64,000 nucleotides of DNA from Gossypium raimondii (lineage: Eukaryota > Streptophyta > Magnoliopsida > Malvales > Malvaceae). The notes below the pieces were generated by a model. The model was not told the DNA's origin. It saw only the letters and a program-made list of their open reading frames with translations, and did not search any database. The stretch spans positions 57,293,371-57,357,370 of the forward strand of contig NC_068567.1 in NCBI RefSeq assembly GCF_025698545.1, read 5' to 3'. The translations under genes were made by a program, and so were the position numbers. This document shows, piece after piece, positions 48,870 through 60,014 of this stretch; position 1 is the first letter of the stretch, and each line of letters begins with the position of its first letter.

Positions 48870-50246
48870 TCATTTCTTTGCCGTTTCCACTGTGTTCTGC
48901 AACAAAAATAAAATATATTTAATGAGGGGAGATGCCATAATAGGTATACTATAATAATGTGAGATCTGAGGAATTGTTAGGCACCCCTATTATCAATTAA
49001 TGGTTAGATGCTCAATGAAATAAGATCACCAAGTAGAGCCCACCAGCAAGTTGGTCGGCGGAAATGTAAACATGAGCTCGTACGGTATAAAAACTGCTAA
49101 TGCTTTCCAACCATAATCTGGCTTTTATAGCAGGTAAATATATTCATACCATGGTGATTGAATGAACTAAGAATTAGTGTGATTGAACGACCTTAAATGC
49201 TTTATGGTGATAAAATTTAGCACTGACCAACAGAAAAATCTCCAGCAAAATGGGATATATGCCTAACTCAACAGAAAAGCCACAATAAAACTGCCCAATT
49301 ATACATATACTCAGGTATGAGTTTGGAAGTATGATTCTCTAATGAACAAGCTTAGAAAAATTGAGTATACGCATCTTGGACTCGTACAGCCTCGAGTCCA
49401 GGTAAGATAGTTCTAGACTGTCATTCCTATCAAAACAGACTTCATTCTAATGACAAGCAAAGTCCAAATATAAAAGTACCTCTTCTTTCTTGCCTTTGCC
49501 TTTAGTTAAGAACTTGTATCCGCCATAGAAAACCAGACCCCAACCAGTTAAAGAGACGATAACAAACTGTGCAATCATTCAAATAGGTTAATACACTGAT
49601 GGAGAAACAAAGTCTACGAACTTAATACATAATAAAATAGGATATAAAAATCGTTAGACTGTATGCTATAAAATCTAACAGCAGCCAAAACTCAACAAGA
49701 TTTTAACTTCAAATAACTGAAAGACAGCATTAAAAGTGGAGAGGGCGTAGATTAGAAATATTAAATGAAAAAAAAATCGCAATTTCCTAATCTGAAAATC
49801 TACAAACTGGACATAGTTAAAGAAATTAGGGGAAATTTGAAATATAAAACATGAAAAGAAACAAACTGACATGCTCTTCCTTCCAATTAGCTGGGTTCAT
49901 TGGTTCTTGCCAACAATTAACTTTTGGGGGCCCATGGTGATCTGCAAAAAAAAAAAAAAGTTCAAGAAATATACCGTAAAAACATGTTCTTTAACTTCTA
50001 AGATCCCCTACCTCCAACTATGATCAAAGTCAAATGAGATTAAATTGAGGTTAATCGGGAGACAAATTTTACATATTGAATACAAGGTAAATTTAAAGCG
50101 TAAAAATAAATAAATATGGGTATACAAAGAATACCTGCAGCGCCGGCGAGACCCCGGCGAGGAATGAGAGAAGCGGCTTTACAGGGAGGTGGTGTTCGAG
50201 CTACAGTCGCTATTCTACGAGCTGCAACCGCCGCCAAAGTAGCCAT
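48870..50246 (-). CDS. Small mitochondrial membrane protein, complex I ESSS-1-like
   Basis: Four short exons (50246-50135, 49941-49871, 49566-49480, 48896-48870) with GT/AG borders join to 98 residues without a stop; the last exon has only nine codons. Residues 1-36 are rich in Ala and Arg with no acid residues, typical of a mitochondrial targeting peptide, ending near RRGLAGA. Next comes DHHGPPKVNCWQEPMNP and a conserved NWKEEH, then one membrane segment (FVIVSLTGWGLVFYGGYKF, 62-80) and a Lys/Glu tail. I believe this is the plant accessory subunit of NADH dehydrogenase (complex I) called ESSS-1, related to NDUFB11, but that name is from memory. A small mitochondrial inner-membrane protein is certain; the complex is less so. 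Confidence 0.8.
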
Positions 50247-51391
50247 CAAGGTGGTTCTTTTTTTTTTTTCTGTGTGTAGGGGCTAATCACAAGAGAATCG
50301 GGGATGGTTACCGTGTAACCTATACTGCGTCTGCTATAAATATTTATCTGGTGTCACTTAATTTAGTATTTAGGAAAATATGTAAAAATTAAATTAAATT
50401 TATTTTTATGCTTAAACAGTAAAATGGTTCCTAAATTATACTTATTTTCTAAATTGCAAAACTTTTTTTATCAGAATTTGTACTTAAACTATTGAACCGT
50501 TATCTATTTTACAACTGAAAAAATTAATTAATCACATCTGCCATGTAGATGTCTATTTATTTTTTAAAATATTATTAAAATAGTTAAAAATTAAAACATC
50601 TTAAATAAGTAACAACCTTTTACTCCTTGAAAATATCCCTAATCATATTTTACTAATAATCCTATTTTATTCAAAAAAAAATTCAAGAACCCTTTGAATC
50701 TTCTTAGAACGATCCCTTATAAAATGGATAGGAGGGTAAGTTTAAAGAACCAAATTGTTTAACTGAAGATTTTTTTTTTGGTGTAAAGTAAAAACTTAAG
50801 GTTCTTTCTTTTTTACTTTGTTGGATGTAGTAGATGTTGACTACAAGCTCAAAAACTCATGGTAAGTTGAGGGTTGCGGATTAAGAGCATCGACTTGTAA
50901 TTTAAATACCACTTGGAGCAAAGGGAAAGAATTCTATGGTTGTTCAAAGTATAAAGAGGTGTTTTGTTTCACACCATATTTGGCGTAAATAAATGTTGAA
51001 TAGGTGTATATAGGTTGAAGGTTTAATTTGACAAAGAGTTTGGTCAATATTATAGGGTTGATGTTTGATATGATATGGAGTTTAGTTGAAATGAGGGAGT
51101 TGAGTTTTGAATAAATTTGATTTGTATATTGGAATAGGTTAATCATCCTTTTCAACTTCCACACATATTTTCCCAACAGCATTTTCAGTGAACAACCTCT
51201 TCTATGTATTGCTGTTAAATTCGACTCTGGGTCATCTCCCCGCTTCCCTTTTTCTCGAATACAATCCATTTGGGGTTTGTAAAGTCCTTCCCATTTGAAT
51301 AGTTAATCTGCATCAGTTGATTTTCCTTTTGAGTTTTATAAAAAGAAAAACGAATCAATCTCAGACATTCTAAACATTGAAGTATTGAAAT
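50247..51391. other. Divergent intergenic region
   Basis: This lies upstream of both the mitochondrial protein gene (minus) and the PPR gene (plus). It contains a dispersed AT-rich repeat (about 50370-50620). The open frame on the minus strand at 50934-51269 has no recognisable domain and low complexity, and is not accepted as a gene. Confidence 0.45.
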
Positions 51392-52666
51392 ATGAGTTCC
51401 AACTCTACAAACTACATGCGACTACTGTCTTTAACGAAACAGTTAACCTCTTACGTCAACCAAGGTCGTCACTTGGACGCCCTCTCTCTCTTCCACACCA
51501 TGCAAACCTCTCCATCTCTCACTCTCGACCCTTTCGTCTTCCCTCTCGTTCTCAAATCCTGCGCTGCCATCCACCGCCGCCGACTGGCCTCCTCCATTCA
51601 CGCTCACGCCACCAAGTCATCTCTCCTCTCCAACCAATTTGTCGCTTGCGCTCTCATCGACATGTATGGCAAATGCTTCTCCATCTCTTTGGCCCGCAAG
51701 TTGTTCGACGAAATCCCTCAACGAAACGCCGTTTCTTGGAGTTCCATGATTTCTCTCTACACGCGCTACGGCCGTATGGATGCGGCGTTGGGGCTGTTCC
51801 AATCTATGGATGTTGAGCCAAACGAGTCCACGTTTAATGCCATCATAGCAGGTTTGACTGAAGTGGGAGATGGCCCTTCTAAGGCTATTGGATTTTATAG
51901 AAGAATGCAGGAACTGGGTTTGAGGCCGAATTTGATTACTCTTCTTGCTTTATTACCCGCTTGCGTCGTCTTAGCTGCATTGAGTTCGATTAAAGAAATT
52001 CATGGCTACGCTTTTCGAAGCAACATAGAACCTCACCCGCAGTTGAGAAGTGGTTTAGTGGAAGCTTACGGGCGATGTGCAAGTCTTGTTAACGCTCGAA
52101 ATGTATTCCGATATATGAAAGAAAGAGATGTAGTTGCTTGGAGTAGTTTAATATCTGCTTACGCTTTACATGGTGAGGCAAGGGCTGCACTGGAAGTTTT
52201 TAAACAGATGGAGTTGGCGAAAGTGCGGCCTGATGACATTACTTTTCTCGGAGTATTAAAAGCGTGTAGCCATGCTGGATTAGCTGATGAAGCATTGGGT
52301 TATTTTGATAGAATGAGAATAGATTACAAAGTTGAAGCAAGTGCTGACCATTATTCATGTTTAGTTGATGCATTGAGCAGAGCAGGCAGGTTGTACGAGG
52401 CTTATAAAGTTATAAAAGAAATGACTATGAAGCCAACTGCGAAGACTTGGGGAGCATTACTTGGTGCTTGTAGAACTTATGGAGAAGTAGAGTTGGCTGA
52501 GATTGCTGGGAGAGCTTTGTTTGAGATAGAGCCATCTAATGCAGCCAATTATGTGCTGTTGGCTAAGATTTATGCTAGTGTAGGAAGATATGAGGAAGCT
52601 GAGAGAATGAGAATGGAAATGAAGGAAAGGGGAGTGAAGGTAGCTCCTGGTAGCAGTTGGATTTGA
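51392..52666 (+). CDS. Pentatricopeptide repeat (PPR) protein, PLS class, E type
   Basis: This intronless gene encodes 424 residues. Successive PPR units are readable, for example VSWSSMISLYTRYGRMDAAL, NAIIAGLTEVG, VAWSSLISAYALHGEARAAL, ITFLGVLKACSHAGLADEAL and YSCLVDALSRAGRLYEAY. The last 70 residues form an E domain (WGALLGACRTYGEVELAE ... NYVLLAKIYASVGRYEEAER), ending VAPGSSWI with no E+ or DYW extension. Such proteins bind specific organellar transcripts and take part in C-to-U editing or RNA processing, usually with a partner carrying the deaminase. The N-terminus looks only weakly like a targeting peptide. It resembles the short E-type protein encoded by Arabidopsis At1g03510, a recollection not checked. 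Confidence 0.93.
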   Translation: MSSNSTNYMRLLSLTKQLTSYVNQGRHLDALSLFHTMQTSPSLTLDPFVFPLVLKSCAAIHRRRLASSIHAHATKSSLLSNQFVACALIDMYGKCFSISLARKLFDEIPQRNAVSWSSMISLYTRYGRMDAALGLFQSMDVEPNESTFNAIIAGLTEVGDGPSKAIGFYRRMQELGLRPNLITLLALLPACVVLAALSSIKEIHGYAFRSNIEPHPQLRSGLVEAYGRCASLVNARNVFRYMKERDVVAWSSLISAYALHGEARAALEVFKQMELAKVRPDDITFLGVLKACSHAGLADEALGYFDRMRIDYKVEASADHYSCLVDALSRAGRLYEAYKVIKEMTMKPTAKTWGALLGACRTYGEVELAEIAGRALFEIEPSNAANYVLLAKIYASVGRYEEAERMRMEMKERGVKVAPGSSWI

Positions 52667-53822
52667 ATCAAGACCTAGGAACTTTGGTGGATTTTTCTGT
52701 TGCAGCTTTAAAGATTATCTTGCCTTTTTAGGATCTTGGTGATGACTTCTTGTTTAGCTCTACCTATGTTAATTCACCATTCAAAGAAGCTTTTTTGAGG
52801 TGAACGAACAATGGAAGGCATAGCTAGCCGGCGTTGGCTCCCAATGCCATATTAGGTGCAATTTTGGACGTTGGAATCCATATTGCTGCTAAGCTGACCG
52901 GTTACTGGCATTTGATATGGACGATAATATGAAGGCAGATAAACGTTTGGCTGTTTCCAAATGACCAATGTGCACGCTTTTACTTTGTTATTGTTCCAAT
53001 AAACCTTTAATATTATGGTTTCGGTATCAAGTTACCTACCCTCCCTCGATTATCCAATGTACAAAAAGGGATATATATACAAACTCTACTATTTCTGAAT
53101 CGTTTATATAGTAGCAGTATACGATATCTCTTCTTTTTTCTAGACTGAATGAAACAGAGAGAATATTAGAAGCCATCACTTGCACAGCCTCCCATTAACA
53201 AAATTTCTTTGGAGGTTCATATCTCATGGCGTGCAGTAAATCTCTGAAGCATCCATGTTCTAGCACATGATGAGTGGCTCGACAGAGTAAAGGTCATTTC
53301 ATGTTGGCAATGGCGCCCCAACATCATGTTCCTTAATTTCATATCAAAGATTCTTGTAATATTTTCAGACTGGAGAATAGCAGCAAATTGCATCCTTTTT
53401 ATTTCGGTCTCTCCATCATATGTTCTTTGCAGCAGCTTTCCGGACCCTTTTCAAACATTGGACCTTCACAAATATATGAACAGTGTTTCTATTGAAACTA
53501 TAGATTAATTGTGGGAAACTGATTGTGATTTTATGTAGCTAATTGATTGATTAAGATCAGAAACTTTCAGGAACTATAATCAATTTTCAAAATGAATGTT
53601 TCTAACTATCTATAGAGGAAAGTCAAAAAGAATGTTTCACCCAAAAAGCAAGAGAAAAGCTTATCTTATTATTGCATTTGTAGAGAAACAAGAAGCTTAA
53701 TCAGCAACATATGTATGGATTAAAAGCCAATATAACCATTCTTAGCCCATAACAATAGTTATGGTATACATCCTGAAACCCCAAACTCTACAGCTTACCA
53801 AAAAATAAAAAGAAAAAGTGAA
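52667..53822. other. Intergenic, convergent 3' regions
   Basis: The first part is the 3' untranslated region of the PPR gene, and the last part that of the coiled-coil gene on the minus strand. The open frame at 53326-53508 resembles nothing. No further gene is seen. Confidence 0.45.
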
Positions 53823-55199
53823 TCACTGTTCCTCACCATCCTCTTCTGCAAAACTCAGAGCTTGACAAACAGAGTCCTCCTCTGCTTCTTCCTCCATAGA
53901 AAAGTATGATTTCCGTCCCGTCAATTCGGCAACTCTTTTGGCTGGACCTGAATCCCGAGGACTTTCAGCCCAAACCCTGACAGTTCTAATCTTTGGTAGC
54001 ACATCGTTGATCTTATCAATTGACTGCGGAGATTCATCCTGTGTTGCACCCTTTAGAATGACCACTTCACTAGGAATTTCCCACTTCTTTTTCACTCTGC
54101 TCTCACTCTTTTGATTCTTGCAGGATTCCACTACCCGTTCATTCGAAACACGCTTCTTATCGTGCCTGTTGCTCTCCTGCTTATCGTTTTGTGTTAAAGA
54201 TCGCTTTCGAGCATCCTTCACCGTGAAATTCCCATTGCTTTGATTGCCAATCTGATTGTACCGGCTGCTCACAACTCTCCCAGGTTTCAATGGCTTCTTT
54301 GCTGTCAACGGTTTTTCTCCATCTTTGAACAGCCTTTTTGGCTGAATTGTAGAAAGAACCCCCTCGTCTTTCTTCACAGACCTTTTAGATCCTACCGTTG
54401 TCGCTGCCGCCTTAGGAGCAAGAACCTTGGAAACAGTTTTACGTGACTTGGGGCTAAGACTCAAGCTCTTACCTCTATCTCTTGTGCACTTGCCTTCATC
54501 AATATCTTGAAGCTTAAAGAAACAGGACTTGCGGCGACTCTGTATTGATTGTATGGGAGTTGTGGTTTCCTGTTTCAAGAATTGCCTTGATTTCGTTGCA
54601 GAAAATATCTCCGTTGGACCTAAACTAACCCCCCTTCGATTCATTTTTGCTTTAACACTTGAAAACAGAGGGTCTTCCATCTTTTTCGTCGTCTCCAGAT
54701 TCTTGATGCTCTGTTTTTGCTCCATGAATTTCGCAGGCACTATTCTTCCTTTCATCGAAATGCTTCTGGCATTATATTCAGCTTTTTCCAGTCGAAGAGA
54801 CTCGAGTTTCGCTGACAAACGAGCGACCTCCTTCTCTATCTCTTCAATCTCCATATCAATCTTTTTCTCATCACGCTTTTTCTCTTCTTCCTTGCAAACC
54901 CCACTCTTCATTTTCGCTGAAATTGGCTCTCTGGTGTTACCAGTAACATTCTTGGAACTAAGAGGCTTAACAACAGACGCAGTAGATTTGAAGGAAATTG
55001 GGGATTTTATCCAAAGGGGGCTCTGATTTTCTTTACTTCCATCAGATTCCAGTGACTGATTCACCGATCCTGAATTGAAATTACACCAAGAATCCTTGAT
55101 GGCGTTTGTATCGTCAGATTCTCCATTGTCAAACGCCGCATTGTTCCAAACCTGAAGCTCTGGCACATTAAACGAATCTGGGTATTGAAGGATACTCAT
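53823..55199 (-). CDS. Charged coiled-coil protein, function unknown
   Basis: A single open frame of 458 residues starts at the first ATG (MSILQYPDSFNVPELQVWNN). A coiled coil is predicted by eye at about residues 103-144 (MEIEEIEKEVARLSAKLES within it). The remainder is basic, Ser-rich and probably disordered, with many KR-rich patches (SRRKSCF, SPKSRKT, KRSVKKDEG). The C-terminus turns acidic (MEEEAEEDSVCQALSFAEED). The conserved-looking ends, VRVWAESPRDSGPAKRVAEL and the N-terminal motif, suggest short linear interaction motifs. The composition would suit a nuclear or microtubule-associated protein, but this is a guess; I do not recognise a family. It has codon use and a length that make it clearly a gene, with antisense frames as shadows. 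Confidence 0.82.
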   Translation of the reverse strand: MSILQYPDSFNVPELQVWNNAAFDNGESDDTNAIKDSWCNFNSGSVNQSLESDGSKENQSPLWIKSPISFKSTASVVKPLSSKNVTGNTREPISAKMKSGVCKEEEKKRDEKKIDMEIEEIEKEVARLSAKLESLRLEKAEYNARSISMKGRIVPAKFMEQKQSIKNLETTKKMEDPLFSSVKAKMNRRGVSLGPTEIFSATKSRQFLKQETTTPIQSIQSRRKSCFFKLQDIDEGKCTRDRGKSLSLSPKSRKTVSKVLAPKAAATTVGSKRSVKKDEGVLSTIQPKRLFKDGEKPLTAKKPLKPGRVVSSRYNQIGNQSNGNFTVKDARKRSLTQNDKQESNRHDKKRVSNERVVESCKNQKSESRVKKKWEIPSEVVILKGATQDESPQSIDKINDVLPKIRTVRVWAESPRDSGPAKRVAELTGRKSYFSMEEEAEEDSVCQALSFAEEDGEEQ

Positions 55200-55657
55200 T
55201 TCTGTACACTTTAAATCGAGAGAAGAAAAAAAAAATCAACAACCAAATTTGAGCTTTTAAATGAATACGCAGAATTGAATGTCTTTGAAGGATATTGGTA
55301 AAAGGGAATGAAATATAAAAAGCAATGGAAGGGAATTTATTTTCTTGGAAGATATATGACCGTTGGACAAAAGTAGACGTTAGAGAGTGTGTTGGTTAAA
55401 TCTAAGCCGTTAGATCATATACGCTCCCATAGACGCTCCCATTTGATTTAAAGGTTAAAAAATAAATAAGAATTTAAGATTTCACTGTATAACCGTAATC
55501 AATTTCTCTTTTTTTACATCTTTATGTGCATTTACTGTTTTCTTTAAAATTAGTCACATTAATTTATTTAAATTTTTTTAATAATATTTAATATAACACT
55601 ATACATAATTTAAAAGATATAAAAATTCAAGAAAAAAATAGTACTCAAGATTACCAC

Positions 55658-56033
55658 AAGAGGTGATCATGAGTTGGACTACTTGGCCCGGCCCGATGGC
55701 CCGTCCGAAAAATGGGAGGGTTTGGGTAAGAATATAGGCTCGAAATATGAGTTTGGACAAAAAATGAGGCCCGTTTAAAAAACGGGCTGGGCCTCGGGTA
55801 AAACTTTTTTGGCCAGGCCCGGCCTGACCCGAATTATATAGTAAATATATATTTTTTTATTTTTAATCAAATATATTATATATATTAAATATATATTTAA
55901 AATGGTCCGGCCCTGGCTCAGGCTTAATAATTTTCTCTCAGGCCGGGTTTGGACAAATTTTTAGGCCCATATTTCGGGCTGGGCCCAGGCCTAAAATTTT
56001 GTCTAGGCCCGGCCCGGCCTATGATCACCTCTA
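55658..56033. mobile_element. hAT-type MITE, copy B
   Basis: The 376-bp element is flanked by the exact 8-bp duplication ATTACCAC (55650-55657 and 56034-56041). Its inverted ends are AAGAGGTGATCAT and ATGATCACCTCTA. The GGCCCGGCC-rich outer parts and AT-only middle are as in copies A (4572) and C (63486), but the sequence is more diverged. It is inserted about 460 bp upstream of the coiled-coil gene on the minus strand, so it lies in its promoter-side region. Confidence 0.92.
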
Positions 56034-56041
56034 ATTACCAC

Positions 56042-57395
56042 CGGGGTTGTCACATTTAAAAATTTAATGCCTCAATCAATATTTCTGTTAAAAATATATT
56101 GATAATTTTCTAAGTCCGTTTGAGGAATTAAAAAAAGACACTATCAATTTACCAAATACAAATCTATGTATAAAAGGAGTTTGAGGGCTTTCCTCCAATG
56201 ATAGGTATCCTATTCTATCTCTACTTTTTCATTATAAAATAATTAAAAAATATAGTTTTGATTCATTTACTATGCTCACCTTTATATTTTAATTTGACAT
56301 AATTTGATTCTTTATCTTTATAATGACATTAGTTAATTCAAATAATTAACATTCTTAGCTATTAGTCTAACAAAATACTGACCATAACATTATAAATGGA
56401 TAATATTAGTAATCACTCAGTAACTTTTCATAGTTAAATAACCAAAACAAAAACTTAGTAACAATGAGTGATTAACGATGTATTTGAAAAATAACGGTTT
56501 AACAATTCATGTTAATATCCGTTAACAAGTTAATGAATAGATGACTTAAATAATGAAATTTCGAATAATTGATTATTTAAATTGTAACTTTTTTTTACCT
56601 AATCATTCATTAATGATAGATTCTTTTACATGTAACTAACAAAAGTTATAAATCTTTAACTGTTACCTAATCTTCTATTTTGGTAATAGAAGTAATTAAT
56701 TTGGTGAGTTTTTTTTTTTTTTTTGTCTTGGAGATGGTTTCTTTCCCAGGAAAACATAGTCGTTTTCATGGCTGGAGAAAGAGAAGGAAAGCAATGGAAT
56801 TAATGAAGGGAAAGGAATTAATTTGGTAATTCACGTGGGAACTGAATCAAAACAAAGTCCAGATGGGATTTACAGGATAAAGCATGTAAATGGATAGCAA
56901 CTAAAATGAGTGTGACCACATCTCTGTATTTTGTGGAACACTGTCATGCATGTGTTTAATATCTACCATGATTATAGTTTTAAAAGGCTCTTCCATGAAC
57001 TGCAAACAATTTTTGACTTAATTCATTTTTAAAATTATTTTTCGAATACAACTCTGAGGTTATTATAATATGTATAACTTCAAAACTGACTTACTCCATT
57101 GGATTGTTTGAGATGTAATGGTGAGAGGCAAACTGGTGTTGTCATGTTCACACATATGATTCTTTTTCTACACCTACTTTGTTCAGTAGTAGCATCTTTT
57201 TCTTTTGGATTGATAGTAATTTGGGATTCTCTTAAAATATTTTCTTTTCTGGTTTCATTTTATAGTTTCTGATAAATAATCAATCAAGATGTGTTAAAAG
57301 CATGGGACTAGTCTATTGGCCTGGCAAGGAGAGAAGACCCTACAAGATATTGGTATCATGAATACGGAAAACCCTGTGCATATATACAAAGAAAG
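56042..57395. other. Intergenic, no gene seen
   Basis: This is AT-rich DNA with a T run at about 56708-56724 and a dispersed repeat at about 56250-56490. No coding region is supported. Confidence 0.45.
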
Positions 57396-57404
57396 CAAAG
57401 CAAC

Positions 57405-59174
57405 CGGTTTTTTACCTAAATAGGATAAGAAAAAAAAAACTAGGGTGTCAGAAAAAGTATTTACCAAAGTGGGTTACTTTTTTTCATTGGAGTCTATTAG
57501 ATAGGCGTTAATGAATAAAAAATATTAATTTTTTTCTTTTTTTGAATAAAATATTTTTTAAAAATTTAAATAAAAATACGGGTCAAAATACGGTCAACGG
57601 GTCAAAGAGGAAAACGGGTCGGGTGGCGCCTCATAGGGAGGGGCCAATGGGTAATTTTGTATGTATATTGTAACTTTTTGTATGAATATTGTAATTATTT
57701 TATAATTAATATTGTAATTTTGTATGAATATTGTAATTTTGTAATTTTATATGAATATTATAATTTTGTATGAATATTGTAATTATTTTATAATTAATTT
57801 TATATTTATAGTTTTTTATTAGTATTTTGTATGAATATTGTAATTTTGTAATTTTGTATGAATATTGTAATTATTTTATAATTAATTTTGTATTTATAGT
57901 TTTTGATTAGTATTTTGTATGAATATTTTAATTATTTTATAATTAATTTTGTATTTATATTTTTGATTAGTATTTTGTATGAATATTGTAATTTTGTAAT
58001 TTTGTATGAATAGTGTAATTATTTTATAATTAATTTTGTACTTATAGTTTTTATTAGTATTTTGTATGAATATTGTAATTTTGTATGAATATTGTAATTA
58101 TTTTATAATTAATTTTGTATTTATAGTTTTTGATTAGTATTTTGTATGAATATTGTAATTATTTTATAATTAATTTTGTATTTATAGTTTTGGATTAATA
58201 TTTTGTATGAATATTGTAATTTTGTAATTTTGTATGAATATTGTAATTTTATAATTTTGTATGAATATTATAATTTTGTAATTTTATATGAATTTTGTAA
58301 TTTTGTAATTTTGTATGAATATTGTAATATTGTTTGTATGAATATTGTAATTTTGTAATTTTATATGAATATTGTAATTTTGTAATTTTGTATGAATATT
58401 GTAATATTGTTTGTATGAATATTGTAATTTTGTAATTTTATATGAATATTGTAATTTTGTATGAATATTGTAATATTGTTTGTATGAATATTGTAATTTT
58501 GTATGAATATTGTAATTATTCTATAATTAATTTGTTAGTAATTTAGGATTATATTATAAATTTTGTGTTTGTAATTATTTAAAATTTAATTTATTAAGAT
58601 TAAGCTATAAATTGTTGTGTTTAGTTTAGTATTTGGTGAGTTTAACATAAAAGTTTATAAAAAATTAAAAATTATTTTATTAAAAGTTTAATTATAACTG
58701 ACTTTTTTAATCATATAGTTGTTGTTAACTCATTTAATTTTTTATATAATGTAACTTTTATATTATGTAATTTTATTTGATTTTGTATTTATTTAACAGT
58801 ATTTATTGATTTTTTGAAACAAATTTTTATATAAAATAATACCATTGGCGCCTCTCAACATGGCACCACTAATGGCACCTCTCAGATAGGCACCACCATT
58901 GGCGCCTCTGAGATAGGCACCAATACTATGTATTATACGGGTCATATACTAACCTGGAAAATATTTAATTATATTTTATAAAAAAAATTTAATATAAAAT
59001 ATTCATTGGCGCCTATCTAATAGGCGCCATTAAAAAAAATTAATATTTTTTTATTCATTGGCACCTATCTAATAGGCTCTAATGAAAAAAGTAACCTATT
59101 TTGATAAATACTTTTTCTGACACCCTATTTCAGTAGTTTTTTTTTTTTTCTTATCCTATTTAGGTAAAAAACCG
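57405..59174. mobile_element. Non-autonomous Mutator-like element with minisatellite
   Basis: The 1.77-kb element has terminal inverted repeats of about 130 bp (57405-57535 and about 59035-59174), sharing CGGTTTTTTACCTAAATAGG, AGGGTGTCAGAAAAAGTATT and TATTAGATAGG. Flanking sequences CAAAGCAAC (57396-57404) and CGAAGCAAC (59175-59183) match at 8 of 9 bases, the duplication length of Mutator-like elements. The interior has no transposase. It holds an AT-rich minisatellite and, towards both ends, several GGCGCC motifs. Confidence 0.85.
57655..58525 (+). repeat. AT-rich minisatellite inside the MULE
   Basis: About 870 bp are built from 'TTTGTATGAATATTGTAATT' joined to either 'ATTTTATAATTAATTTTGTA' and a TTTATAGTTTTTGATTAGTA tail (about 62-bp unit) or directly repeated (about 26-bp unit). 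The long units dominate the first half and the short units the second half. Confidence 0.9.
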
Positions 59175-59183
59175 CGAAGCAAC

Positions 59184-60014
59184 TATTGTGTTGTTAAAAA
59201 GACTTTTGGTAAAGCACCCATCACCAAAATACCCACATTCCTAGGAACCCCCTATATGTCTGAAAGAGAGTGCAAACAGAGAGTTGATGTAGAGAAGAGA
59301 TGCACAAATGTCTAGTAAGCCTGGTTGGTGGGTTGTTTTCAATCACCCCATCTATAACTCTCCTAACCCAACTTTGCCTACGATGCCATGGTGTCTCTTG
59401 GAAATATGGATTATTTTGTAGTATTATTCCCACTTTTGCTTTGTGCTTACAGTAAAGCATAAGGGGAATATGTGACTCATTGACTTGGAACATTAGAATG
59501 AATTGAAAACGACAATTATCCCACTGATTTAACTCCACTATTTGGTTTAATCACCTTGAAATTATCTATGATTTTAATCCAAAACCTAGAAGACAACCCA
59601 TGTATATGATACAACTGAGAGGAGGATAATTATTGGAGAATGCAGATAAATTTAAAACCACCATAAAACATTAAAAGAGTAAAACAACATAATTAAAAAG
59701 ATTAAAAACAACAATGTTCCTGGTAATCAGGATTCAGGTCCCTCCCCTGTTTAAATTTAAACAGAAAAAAAGAACAACAAACACATGTGTGCAACACTTA
59801 TGACAAAAGGTTCACAAATCTCTTCATGTCTGCCTTCCTCTGCTGCTCCGGTTTGTAAACTATCTCCGCTGTAACAATTTGAATTGCAGGCCTTCAAAAA
59901 AACAAGAATGAAAACATAAAATAAGAGCCCAAACTGTGATTGATATAGTCCACACAAAATTAAGGGCCCAAGGCAGTGGATGCAGGAATCATACCAAAAA
60001 TTTCAAAGTGAGGT
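59184..60014. other. Intergenic with a possible orphan exon
   Basis: The open frame 59221-59538 (minus) is unrecognised. On the minus strand 59891-59798 has a good splice acceptor (T-rich tract then GAAG) followed by 30 codons and a stop, with protein-like composition (QIVTAEIVYKPEQQRKADMK). It may be a terminal exon of an alternative RRM transcript or of a gene disrupted by the MULE at 57405. No matching donor phase was found in the last RRM exon. Confidence 0.35.

Noticed and set aside
51385..51816. Alternative frame at the start of the PPR gene
   Set aside because: It overlaps the clear PPR frame completely and has low-complexity Pro/Ser/Arg content.
54529..55026. 165-residue plus-strand frame opposite the 53.8-55.2 kb gene
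   Set aside because: It is antisense to a longer, better composed frame and has no recognisable domain.
57396..59183. Reading the minisatellite block as centromeric satellite
   Set aside because: It is confined within the inverted ends of one mobile element and is under 1 kb.
59221..59538. 105-residue frame on the minus strand beside the MULE
   Set aside because: No start context, domain or splice partner could be supported; it is kept only as part of the intergenic entry.
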